Assembly: GCA_043749095.1 (NCBI GenBank)
Contig: JAYVEB010000072.1
Span: 1-5,460 of the forward strand
Source: PBB1 sp043749095
GTDB taxonomy: Bacteria > Pseudomonadota > Gammaproteobacteria > Burkholderiales > Burkholderiaceae_C
Direction of reading: 5' to 3'
DNA length: 5,460 nucleotides
The translations under genes and the position numbers were made by a program. The number at the start of each line of letters is the position of its first letter. Position 1 is the stretch's first letter. This document shows, in pieces, positions 1 through 5,460 of the stretch. The notes beneath the pieces were generated by a model. It was given only the letters and a program-made list of their open reading frames with translations, made no database searches and had not been told where the DNA came from.

Positions 1-372
1 CTTGTGCTTCACGAGCCAGGCGGTCTTGTAGCAAACCCCCAGGTGGCGCATCAGCTCGAGCGCTGCGACGTTATTCTTGGACTGGGTCAGCAGATGCATG
101 GCAAGGAACCAGCGCGAAAGCCCCAGCTTGCTCGCCTCGAAGATCGTGCCGCTGATGACGCTGCACTGGTGGCGGCAGGCGGTGCACTGAAAGTACAGCC
201 TGCCTTCGCGCCGAAACGAGCTGCTTTGCCCGCAGCCGCACGCCGGGCAGGCAAAACCGGCAGGCCAGCGCGAGGCGATCAGCGCCGCCTCGCACTTGTC
301 GTCGCTGCCGTAGCGGCCCATGAACTCGGCCATCGAAAGTCCGGGTTGAAACTGCACTCGGTTCATCTTCAT
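1..372 (-). CDS. IS1595-family transposase, N-terminal part (runs off left edge)
   Basis: Transposase that would cut and insert its own element; 124 codons are visible without a stop, and the rest lies left of the window. Translating from ATG at 372 gives MKMNRVQFQPGLSMAEF and then an N-terminal zinc ribbon with two CxxC pairs (C42/C45 in CPAC, C63/C66 in CTAC) separated by 17 residues. It continues as CRHQCSVISGTIFEASKLG, LSRWFLAMHLLTQSKN and LMRHLGVCYKTAW, the ordered helical region that precedes the DDE-type catalytic core in IS1595/IS1016-type transposases. The catalytic residues themselves are outside the window. The start is set by a perfect AGGAGGT at 378-384, five bases upstream; a second ATG two codons in is less well placed. 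The gene points away from the tgpA remnant, so the nearby element end lies between 373 and about 455. Family assignment is by recognised sequence pattern and is firm; the subgroup is not determined. Confidence 0.93.
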   Translation of the reverse strand, partial: MKMNRVQFQPGLSMAEFMGRYGSDDKCEAALIASRWPAGFACPACGCGQSSSFRREGRLYFQCTACRHQCSVISGTIFEASKLGLSRWFLAMHLLTQSKNNVAALELMRHLGVCYKTAWLVKHK

Positions 373-377
373 GGTTC

Positions 378-384
378 ACCTCCT
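378..384 (-). promoter_or_regulatory. Shine-Dalgarno of the IS1595-family transposase
   Basis: On the minus strand this reads AGGAGGT, fully complementary to the anti-SD of 16S rRNA, five bases before the ATG at 372. It decides the transposase start and implies efficient initiation if the gene is transcribed. Confidence 0.85.
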
Positions 385-415
385 GACACGGTGAGCCCAT
401 CTTCCACCCTCGCTA

Positions 416-430
416 GCTCACCACGTGAGC
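416..430. repeat. Short perfect inverted repeat near the IS end
   Basis: GCTCAC (416-421), CAC (422-424), GTGAGC (425-430) form a perfect 6-bp stem with a 3-base spacer. A third copy of GTGAGC lies at 391-396. It may be a subterminal site of the insertion element or a small hairpin that limits read-through into the transposase gene. No T-tract follows on either strand, so an intrinsic terminator is unlikely. Confidence 0.45.
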
Positions 431-454
431 CTGCTGAGGTTTGTCACTAATCAA

Positions 455-715
455 GTCGACCCATGGGTGCGGCAGATGCAGCGGCTGCGCGCCGCCCTGC
501 AGCGCTTGGGCGTCAGCGCGGCCGAGCACGAAGCACCGCGCACGCTGGCGCAGCGGGTGCGCGCGCGGTTCGGCGCGCAGGGCGAATCGCTCGCCGCACT
601 GCTGGAGCGGCTCGACGCGCAGCGCTATGGCCCCCAGGCCGCAGCACGGCCCGACCCTGCGCTGACCCGGCACTTCAACGCACAGGCCAAACGCCTGGCG
701 CGAGGGGCTCAGGCG
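455..715 (+). pseudogene. tgpA: C-terminal remnant of a TgpA-like transglutaminase membrane protein (DUF4129-type tail), cut by the IS
   Basis: About 87 residues beginning VDPWVRQMQRLRAALQRLGV resemble the cytoplasmic C-terminal tail of TgpA-like proteins (N-terminal membrane helices, periplasmic transglutaminase domain, one more helix, then this tail). Supporting marks are DPW followed by a basic amphipathic helix, the EAPRTLAQRV segment in the position of the family's 'P-x-T/S-x-x-x-x-A-x-R' motif, and LLERLDAQRYG, matching the closing 'L-x-x-L-x-x-x-R/Y-Y-G'. The membrane and catalytic parts are missing; upstream lies the insertion-element end. Linkage of tgpA with mltB in Burkholderiales, recalled from memory, supports the call. 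The reading frame opens through the element end to a GTG at 425, which has no Shine-Dalgarno. It contains no stop before mltB, so any translation would enter mltB in frame. Whether the 5' part of tgpA survives left of the element cannot be seen. Confidence 0.72.
702..707 (+). promoter_or_regulatory. Ribosome binding site deciding the mltB start
   Basis: GAGGGG lies eight bases before the ATG at 716. This supports 716 as the native mltB start rather than a start further upstream in the tgpA tail or the in-frame ATG at 737. Confidence 0.6.
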
Positions 716-1864
716 ATGAGCCTGGCACTCGTCTTCATGGCCGCATCGCCCGACGACGCTGCGGCGGTGGATGCCGTCCCTGCCTCCCCAGCCGTCAGCG
801 CAACCACAGCGGCCAAGGCGACCACTGCCAAGCCGATCAAGCACGTCAAGCGGCGCGCGCACCCTGCTCGCAAAGCACCCATGCGCTCGGACAGCGACCC
901 CGACATCGTGACCTACGGCCGCCGCGACGACCTGATGGCCTTCGGCGCTGAGGTCGCAGCGCGCCGGGGATTGGATGTGAACGAGGTGCAGGCGACGCTG
1001 GCGCAAGCGCGCTTCGTGCCCGGCATCGTCAAGGCGGTGATGCCGCCACCGGCAGGCACCGCGAAGAACTGGGCGGCCTACCACGCACGTTTCGTCGAGC
1101 CCAAGCGCATCGCCGCCGGCGTGGCGTTCTGGCAAGCGAACGAAGCGTGGCTGACACTCGCCGAGCAGCGCTACGGCGTGCCGCCCGAGATCGTCGCCGG
1201 CATCGTCGGCGTCGAGACGCTGTACGGCCAGCACATGGGCAATTACCGCGTCATCGATGCGCTGGCTACACTGGGCTTCGACTTCCCCGGCGAGCGCAAG
1301 GGCCGCAGCGCGTTCTTCCGCGATGAGCTGGAACAGCTGCTGGTGCTCAATCACCGCGAAGGCAACGACCCGCTGGCCGTCAAGGGCAGCTATGCCGGCG
1401 CGCTGGGCATGCCGCAGTTCATGCCCAGCAGCGTCAACAAATACGCGGTCGATTTCGATGGCGATGGCCACATCGACCTGCACGCCAGCGCCGCCGACGT
1501 GATCGGCAGCGTGGCGCACTACTTGGCCGAATTCGGCTGGCAGCGCGGCCTGCCCACGCACTTCGAGGTCGCTGTCCCCAGCGATGCCAGCGAACGCGCG
1601 CTGCTGCTGGGCCCGGACATCCTGCCCACCTTCACCGCGCAGCAGTTCCTCGACCATGGTGCGGTGTTCGGTACACCGGCACCGACCGTCACTGGCAGCG
1701 CCAGCGGCGCGAAGCTGGCGCTGGTCGAACTGCAGAACGGCCCCGATGCGCCCAGCTACGTGGCAGGCACCACCAACTTCTACGCCGTCACCCGCTACAA
1801 CTGGTCGAGCTACTATGCGATGGCGGTGATCGAACTGGGGCAGGCGATCAAACGAGCTCGGTAG
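716..1864 (+). CDS. mltB: Lytic murein transglycosylase B (GH103, MltB/Slt35 type)
   Basis: Periplasmic enzyme that cleaves the MurNAc-GlcNAc bond of peptidoglycan with formation of a 1,6-anhydro end. From ATG 716 it has 382 residues, close to the usual MltB length. The catalytic acid is Glu167 in the family motif GVETLYGQHMG. It is followed by FPGERKGRSAFFRDELEQ, SYAGALGMPQFMPSS, and an EF-hand-like loop DFDGDGHIDL (246-255) matching the calcium site of Slt35. The C-terminal TTNFYAVTRYNWSSYYAMAV is also typical of the family. There is no lipobox cysteine, so it is not an obvious lipoprotein. The N-terminal MSLALVFMAASPDDAAA is a weak signal peptide lacking a basic n-region, although KRLARG stands just upstream in the open frame. 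Residues about 18-60 are a low-complexity Ala/Thr/Lys-rich linker. The gene probably lay downstream of tgpA in one transcript, now interrupted by the insertion element. Its 3' end overlaps the convergent small gene by 17 bases. Confidence 0.93.
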   Translation: MSLALVFMAASPDDAAAVDAVPASPAVSATTAAKATTAKPIKHVKRRAHPARKAPMRSDSDPDIVTYGRRDDLMAFGAEVAARRGLDVNEVQATLAQARFVPGIVKAVMPPPAGTAKNWAAYHARFVEPKRIAAGVAFWQANEAWLTLAEQRYGVPPEIVAGIVGVETLYGQHMGNYRVIDALATLGFDFPGERKGRSAFFRDELEQLLVLNHREGNDPLAVKGSYAGALGMPQFMPSSVNKYAVDFDGDGHIDLHASAADVIGSVAHYLAEFGWQRGLPTHFEVAVPSDASERALLLGPDILPTFTAQQFLDHGAVFGTPAPTVTGSASGAKLALVELQNGPDAPSYVAGTTNFYAVTRYNWSSYYAMAVIELGQAIKRAR

Positions 1865-2123
1865 CTGGCGCCAGGGTCAGGCAGTCCTCGATCCACAGCG
1901 CCAGTTCGGCCTCGAGGTCGGGCACCTCGGCGATGTCGAGTCCGCACACCAATTCCCAGCTGCTGTCGTACCACCCCGGGCCGCCGTCGTCGGCCTGTCG
2001 GCTGGCCACAAGACGGGGCGTACTCGTCTGAGGCGGCACCGGCAGCAGCGCACACAGCGACAGGCAGACGATCGATCGGACGCCGTGACGGCACGAATGT
2101 GACAACGAAGCGAGGCTGAACAT
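1848..2123 (-). CDS. Small probable exported protein of unknown function (91 aa)
   Basis: I do not recognise a characterised family. The start is well supported by AGGAG at 2130-2134, six bases before the ATG at 2123. The N-terminus (residues 1-31) has Arg/His residues followed by VRSIVCLSLCALLPVPP, which looks like a signal peptide or a short anchor; LSLC is not a good lipobox. A Pro/Thr linker follows, then GPGWYDSSWELVCGL (48-62) and an acidic helix (about 64-81: AEVPDLEAELALWIEDC). From memory, short hypothetical proteins with a GW(F/Y)DSSWEL-like motif occur in Burkholderiales, but this is unverified. The mature part is acidic. It is transcribed in the same direction as the transglutaminase-like gene but separated by 167 bases and a hairpin, so it probably has its own promoter. 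Its last 17 bases overlap the end of mltB on the other strand. Confidence 0.7.
   Translation of the reverse strand: MFSLASLSHSCRHGVRSIVCLSLCALLPVPPQTSTPRLVASRQADDGGPGWYDSSWELVCGLDIAEVPDLEAELALWIEDCLTLAPATELV
1865..1874. repeat. 10-bp perfect palindrome immediately after the mltB stop
   Basis: CTGGCGCCAG is its own reverse complement and begins at the first base after the TAG of mltB, inside the 3' end of the convergent small gene. It has no loop and no following T-run, so terminator function is doubtful; it may be chance in GC-rich coding sequence. Confidence 0.25.
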
Positions 2124-2239
2124 GCGGGTCTCCTGAGCAATGTCGACCGACGTGATCGACAGGCTCAGTTTTCCTGCGCTGCAGCGCCACGACCATCCCG
2201 CCGAGGGGTTGCGACGGGGGTCAACGCGCTCCCCTTGAA
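2124..2239 (-). promoter_or_regulatory. Probable promoter/operator region of the small exported protein gene
   Basis: A 116-base gap lies upstream of the small gene. It contains the 12-bp perfect palindrome GCGCTGCAGCGC (2176-2187), 53-64 bases before the ATG, and a TTGACC (minus strand, 2219-2224) that could be a -35 element. No good -10 box occurs at 16-18 bases spacing, so the promoter itself is not assigned. GTCGA/TCGAC arms at 2142-2146 and 2156-2160 form a further weak inverted repeat. Confidence 0.35.
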
Positions 2240-2263
2240 GCGGCCCCCGGTCGGGGGTACCGC
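2240..2263 (-). terminator. GC-rich hairpin downstream of the transglutaminase-like gene
   Basis: GCGG (2240-2243) plus CCCCC (2244-2248), a GGTC loop (2249-2252), then GGGGG (2253-2257), a TA bulge and CCGC (2260-2263). This gives nine G-C pairs with one bulge, starting 27 bases after the stop codon of the minus-strand operon. The following minus-strand bases (TTCAAGG) are not a true T-tract, so it is either a weak intrinsic terminator or an RNA 3'-end stabilising hairpin. Confidence 0.5.
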
Positions 2264-2290
2264 AGTGTCTGGCGGCAAAACGTCGGCGAC

Positions 2291-3235
2291 TCAGCCCTGC
2301 GGAATCACACTGACCGATACATCCATGCGCTGCATCATGCCGCCGCCGAGGATCACGCCGCGCAGCGGCACAACGTCAGCGAAGTCAGCGCCCCAGGCCA
2401 GCGTGATGTAGCGGCGATCGGCGAGCTGGTCGTTGGTCGGATCGAACTCGATCCAGCCGTGATCGGGCAGGAAGGCACCCACCCAGGCGTGCGACGCATC
2501 GACACCCATCAGCCGTGGCATGTCGGGCGGCGGGTTGGTCAGCAGGTAGCCCGACATGTAGCGCGCCGCGAGGCCGTGGCCGCGCAGGCAGGCCAGCATC
2601 AGGTGGGCGAAATCCTGGCAGACACCGCGCCGGTGCTGCATCACCTCGTCGACCGAGGTGCTGACGGTGGTCGCGCCTGAATCGAATTCGAAGTCGGTGT
2701 GGATGCGGTGGTTCAATTCGCTCAAGGCCTCGAACCAGGGGCGATCGGGCTGCAGCGACGCTTCGGCATAAAGGCGCGCGGCCTCGGACAGCGGCACCAA
2801 GGGCGTCGGCTCGGCCATGCGTGCGGCGTTCAGGTCGCAGGCACCGCCGTACGGCCGGCGCAGCGCTTCGCGCACCTCGCCCACGGTCAACGCCGAGTGG
2901 GTGTGTGTGACCGGGCGCTCACCGACCTCGACCTGGCACTGCATGCGCACGCGCAGCTGGCGGTGTGCGCCGTGCAGGCCGAAATGCGAGACCGAATTGC
3001 CGAAGCTGTCGACGGCCTCATGGCGCTCATCCGGCGGGGGATCGATCTGCAGGCTGTGCGACAGCAGGCGCTGCCAGGGCAGGCTGCGCGGCGTCAGCCG
3101 GCCCAGCTGCCATGACTGCGACACCGGCGCGGTGTACGCGTAGCGCGTCTCGTGCTCGACGGTGAAGCGGTCGAAGCCGCTCTGCTGACTCTGTTGTTGG
3201 GACTGCTGCTGACCCTGTTGCTGCTGCTGAGACAT
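2291..3235 (-). CDS. Transglutaminase-like cysteine protease/transferase of the ATP-grasp/alpha-E cluster
   Basis: A 314-residue cytoplasmic-looking protein without signal peptide or membrane helix. Residues about 24-105 match the bacterial transglutaminase-like N-terminal domain (FTVEHETRYAYTAPV, then LTPRSLPWQ and DSFGNSVSHF). Residues about 160-270 are the transglutaminase core. The expected triad is present: Cys206 in RRGVCQDFAHL, His249 in DASHAWV and Asp265 in WIEFDPTND. Such proteins use a papain-like Cys-His-Asp mechanism and act either as proteases or as acyl transferases; the substrate here is unknown. The start ATG overlaps the stop of the upstream ATP-grasp/alpha-E gene by one base (TGATG), with a GGTGG four bases before it, pointing to translational coupling. 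Residues 2-19 form a glutamine-rich tail with no obvious counterpart in the usual family start. No in-frame ATG occurs after it until residue 98, so the tail is probably real. A GC-rich hairpin follows the stop codon. Confidence 0.92.
   Translation of the reverse strand: MSQQQQQGQQQSQQQSQQSGFDRFTVEHETRYAYTAPVSQSWQLGRLTPRSLPWQRLLSHSLQIDPPPDERHEAVDSFGNSVSHFGLHGAHRQLRVRMQCQVEVGERPVTHTHSALTVGEVREALRRPYGGACDLNAARMAEPTPLVPLSEAARLYAEASLQPDRPWFEALSELNHRIHTDFEFDSGATTVSTSVDEVMQHRRGVCQDFAHLMLACLRGHGLAARYMSGYLLTNPPPDMPRLMGVDASHAWVGAFLPDHGWIEFDPTNDQLADRRYITLAWGADFADVVPLRGVILGGGMMQRMDVSVSVIPQG
3179..3232 (-). repeat. CAG/CAA tract coding a glutamine-rich N-terminal tail
   Basis: Codons 2-19 of the transglutaminase-like gene are almost all CAG or CAA, broken by Ser and Gly codons (pattern SQ5-G-Q3-S-Q3-S-Q2-S; 13 glutamines in 18 residues). 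The imperfect trinucleotide repeat could expand or contract by slippage in multiples of three, changing tail length without breaking the frame. It sits directly at the coupled stop/start. Confidence 0.8.
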
Positions 3236-5460
3236 CAGGCCACCAGCGACAGCACACTGCGCGAGGCGGCGTGCGAGAAGAACTTCAGCGTCAGCTCATC
3301 AGACACCGCATTCGCGGCGCGCTGCAGCTCCAAGATGACCTCGGCCAGGGCCTCGCTTTCCGGATGCAGATCGACGCTGGACAGGTTGCGCAGCGCATGG
3401 TGCGCCGGTGCCAGCACGTCGCTCGCGAAGCGGCCATGGCTCAGCTCCAGCTTGGCGATGTACTCGGCCAGCCCCTTGACCTGGAAGGCGACCGAGCGCG
3501 GGTTGACCTCGTCGCGCAGCAGCAGGTCCAGCACCGGCAGCCATTCGGGCGCGACCAGGTATCGCGAGCGGTAGGTGACGGTGGAGTCGGCGTATTCGAG
3601 CAACCAGTCCAGTCCATGGCTACGCCCCTCGTGGGTGGCGACCTGCAGCACCTGGCACAGCGTGGACAGCCGCTCCAGCCGCCGACCGATCGACAGGAAA
3701 CGCCAGCCCACGCCGCGCGTCATGCCATCGAGCACGAAGCCCGACAGCGTCATCATCGAGGTCACCGCGCGGTCCAGCCAGGCCATCGCCAGTGGCAACC
3801 CGAGGTGGGTCGATGACAGGCCGCGCTGGAACACCGGGTCGGAGATCAGCTGGTTCAGCGATCGCCAGTGGTCGGCCGACATCCGGTCGCGCAGGTTGAA
3901 GGCGACACGGGACAGCTGCTTGAAGCGCTCGCTCAAGCCCTCGTCAGGATGGGTCGCGGCGCGCAGCAGGTCGGTGCTCGGATGCTCGGTGGAGTCGATC
4001 AGGCCGAAGCGTTGCGCGAGGGTCAGCGTCGGCGGCACACCATCGCTGGGCTCGCGCGAATCGTCGAGCACATCGGCGATCGCCACCCGCAACAGCCGGG
4101 CGGTGGCATCGCAGCGCTCGCCGTAGCGGCCGAACCAGAACAGGTTCTCGGCCGCACGCGACGGCACATTGGCGCGCGAGGCGACCAGGTCTTCCGGTTT
4201 GACGGTGCGGCTGAGCAGCGAGAACGAGGCATTGACCGGCGCGTCGGACAGCACCCAGGTGTCCTTCGAGCGGCCACCGCGCTGCATCGCAATCACGCGC
4301 GAATGGTCGTCGCCGGCCACCCGGGTCAGCCCACCGGGCAGCACGTGATAGCCGTTCGGCGTGGCCACCGCGAACACCCGCAGCCCGACGGTGCGCGAGC
4401 TCATCTGCTCACCACGCCCGGGTTCGCCGCTGGCCTCCAGCACCGGAGCCTGCGACACATGGACCCACTCCTGCGCCACATAACGCTGCGGTCGCGCGGC
4501 CACGCGCTCGCGCAGGGCCACACGCTCGGCCGCCGACAGATCGGCGCCGAACACGGCCGGCTCCTGCGCCGAGCGCTCCAGTGGCTTGATGATCAGCTTG
4601 TCGAGCCGACGCCAGGCATCGTCAAGTGCGGCCGGTTCGCCCAGCCACCAGGTGGCGACAGAAGGCAATCGCAAGGGCTCGCCAAGCAACTGCTCGCTGA
4701 GCTTGGGCAGGTAGCCCAGCAGGCCACCAGACTCCAGCACGCCAGAGCCCAGGGCATTGGCCAGCAGCACCGTGCCGCGGCGCGCGCAATCGGTCAGGCC
4801 CGGGATGCCGAGTGCGGAATCGGAGCGCAGTTCCAGCGGGTCGCAGTAGTCGTCGTCCTGCCGCCGCAGCACCCCGTTGACGCGCTTCAGGCCTTCGACG
4901 GTCTTCATCCAGACACAGCCATCGCGCACCGTCAGGTCGCTGCCTTCGACCAGCGGAAAGCCCAAGTAACGGGCCAGCAGCGCGTGCTCGAAGTAGGTCT
5001 CGTTGTAGGGCCCTGGTGTGAGCAGAACGACCAGCGGATTGACGCGCTCGAAAACCCGATCGGCATGGTCCTTCGGTGCCCAGCGCATCATCGACTCGCG
5101 CAACGCCTCGAAGAATGCTGCCAGGTGCTGCACATGCAGTTCCTTGAACATCTGCGGGAACACGCGCGACACCACCAGCCGGTTCTCCAGCGCATAGCCG
5201 GCTCCGGAAGGTGCCTGGGTGCGGTCGTTGACCACCCACCAGTGGCCATCGGGCGAGCGCGCGAGGTCAGCCGCATAGTTGAACAGGTGCACACCGCCAG
5301 GCGGGCGGATGCCTTGCACCTGGTGCAGGTAGCCGCTGTGGCCGAAGATGATCGACGGCGGGATCGCGCCCGAGCGCAACAGTTCCTGCGGGCCGTAGAT
5401 GTCGGCCAACACGCGGTTCAGCAGGTCGGCGCGTTGCGCGATGCCGGCGGCGATCTCGTC
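3235..5460 (-). CDS. Fused circularly permuted ATP-grasp ligase and alpha-E protein (N-terminus beyond right edge)
   Basis: 741 residues are visible and the frame stays open to the right edge. A GTG at 5412 is internal, because DEIAAGIAQRADLLNR precedes it in frame and matches the family. Visible residues 1-420 are the circularly permuted type-2 ATP-grasp domain: GHSGYLHQVQGI, NDRTQAPSGAGYALENR, LLTPGPYNETYFEHALLAR, VNGVLRRQDDDYCDPLEL, LANALGSGVLES, LIIKPL and HVLPGGLTRVA. Residues about 424-741 (around 3238-4190) are the alpha-E domain, marked by SRAAENLFWFGRYGERCDA. ATP-grasp ligases activate a carboxylate as acylphosphate and join it to an amine. With the alpha-E and transglutaminase-like partners, this set is predicted to make or attach a peptide or amide, but substrate and product are unknown. 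In many genomes the two domains are separate adjacent genes; here they are fused. Full-length fusions are around 850 residues, so roughly 100 residues and the promoter are missing from view. The stop overlaps the next start (TGATG). Confidence 0.94.
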   Translation of the reverse strand, partial: DEIAAGIAQRADLLNRVLADIYGPQELLRSGAIPPSIIFGHSGYLHQVQGIRPPGGVHLFNYAADLARSPDGHWWVVNDRTQAPSGAGYALENRLVVSRVFPQMFKELHVQHLAAFFEALRESMMRWAPKDHADRVFERVNPLVVLLTPGPYNETYFEHALLARYLGFPLVEGSDLTVRDGCVWMKTVEGLKRVNGVLRRQDDDYCDPLELRSDSALGIPGLTDCARRGTVLLANALGSGVLESGGLLGYLPKLSEQLLGEPLRLPSVATWWLGEPAALDDAWRRLDKLIIKPLERSAQEPAVFGADLSAAERVALRERVAARPQRYVAQEWVHVSQAPVLEASGEPGRGEQMSSRTVGLRVFAVATPNGYHVLPGGLTRVAGDDHSRVIAMQRGGRSKDTWVLSDAPVNASFSLLSRTVKPEDLVASRANVPSRAAENLFWFGRYGERCDATARLLRVAIADVLDDSREPSDGVPPTLTLAQRFGLIDSTEHPSTDLLRAATHPDEGLSERFKQLSRVAFNLRDRMSADHWRSLNQLISDPVFQRGLSSTHLGLPLAMAWLDRAVTSMMTLSGFVLDGMTRGVGWRFLSIGRRLERLSTLCQVLQVATHEGRSHGLDWLLEYADSTVTYRSRYLVAPEWLPVLDLLLRDEVNPRSVAFQVKGLAEYIAKLELSHGRFASDVLAPAHHALRNLSSVDLHPESEALAEVILELQRAANAVSDELTLKFFSHAASRSVLSLVA

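Larger units (their letters stand above)
373..455. mobile_element. Terminal segment of the IS1595-family element (approximate boundary)
   Basis: This is the non-coding stretch between the transposase start (372) and the first residues recognisable as TgpA tail (about 455). It should contain the element's terminal inverted repeat and the 8-bp target duplication typical of IS1595-family insertions. The exact end cannot be fixed because the other end of the element is outside the window. The sequence at 440-455 (TTTGTCACTAATCAAG and neighbours) is my best guess for the terminal repeat, based only on position. The segment also holds a perfect 6-bp inverted repeat at 416-430. No convincing outward promoter was seen. 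Confidence 0.5.

Noticed and set aside
71..400. Minus-strand open frame of 109 codons in another frame of the transposase
   Set aside because: It overlaps the true transposase frame, which has the perfect Shine-Dalgarno and the conserved residues; this frame is Arg/Ala-rich shadow.
4..450. Plus-strand open frame of 148 codons over the transposase
   Set aside because: It is antisense to the IS1595-family transposase, whose zinc ribbon and following conserved segments are unmistakable; the plus-strand product has no recognisable feature.
413..1657. Long minus-strand open frame (414 codons) opposite mltB
   Set aside because: It lies antisense to a clearly recognised GH103 gene, has the Arg/His/Ala-rich shadow composition expected in GC-rich DNA, and shows no family motif.
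1813..2196. Minus-strand frame of 127 codons overlapping the small exported protein gene
   Set aside because: It competes with the 91-residue frame, which has a well-placed AGGAG and a signal-like N-terminus; the longer frame runs far into mltB and looks like out-of-frame shadow.
2196..2224. Sigma-70-like promoter for the small gene starting at TTGACC (minus strand)
   Set aside because: No acceptable -10 hexamer is found at 16-18 bases from it; the best candidates match only two or three positions.
2699..3115. Plus-strand open frame of 138 codons over the transglutaminase-like gene
   Set aside because: It is the antisense of a conserved enzyme and has no motif, plausible ribosome binding site or neighbour support.
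5410..5412. GTG as start of the ATP-grasp/alpha-E gene
   Set aside because: The frame is open upstream to the window edge and the upstream residues fit the family, so the true start lies outside the window.

Overview
The window is GC-rich chromosomal DNA with strong third-position GC bias. Gene content and arrangement suggest a betaproteobacterium of the Burkholderiales (Rubrivivax/Leptothrix-like). The main clues are a tgpA-type tail next to mltB, and a circularly permuted ATP-grasp/alpha-E gene followed by a small transglutaminase-like gene. The organism assignment is inference from recalled gene neighbourhoods, not a database match.

Left edge (1-~455): the 5' part of an IS1595-family transposase gene on the minus strand, running off the left end, with a perfect Shine-Dalgarno and a short inverted repeat between its start and the adjacent host gene. 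The element appears to have inserted into the 3' part of a tgpA-like gene. Only the C-terminal cytoplasmic tail of that protein (DUF4129-like) remains in view, at about 455-715 on the plus strand.

Plus-strand block (~455-1864): the tgpA tail reads without a stop codon, in frame, into mltB, a GH103 lytic transglycosylase of the MltB/Slt35 type. mltB has its own Shine-Dalgarno and ATG, so it is probably still made as a separate protein, but IS insertion upstream may have changed its expression.

Minus-strand block (1848-5460): a partial gene for a fused circularly permuted ATP-grasp plus alpha-E protein, running off the right edge, overlaps by one base (TGATG) with a transglutaminase-like protease gene that begins with a glutamine-rich, CAG/CAA-encoded tail. 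A GC-rich hairpin follows that gene. Beyond it is a small gene for a probable exported 91-residue protein whose 3' end overlaps mltB convergently by 17 bases. ATP-grasp, alpha-E and transglutaminase-like proteins are a recurrent set predicted to make, attach or trim a peptide product. The reaction is not known.

Nothing here is clearly a wholly new system. The points worth a second look are the IS-broken tgpA with its open fusion into mltB, the Gln-rich tail on the transglutaminase-like protein, and the small exported protein of unknown function between the two blocks.
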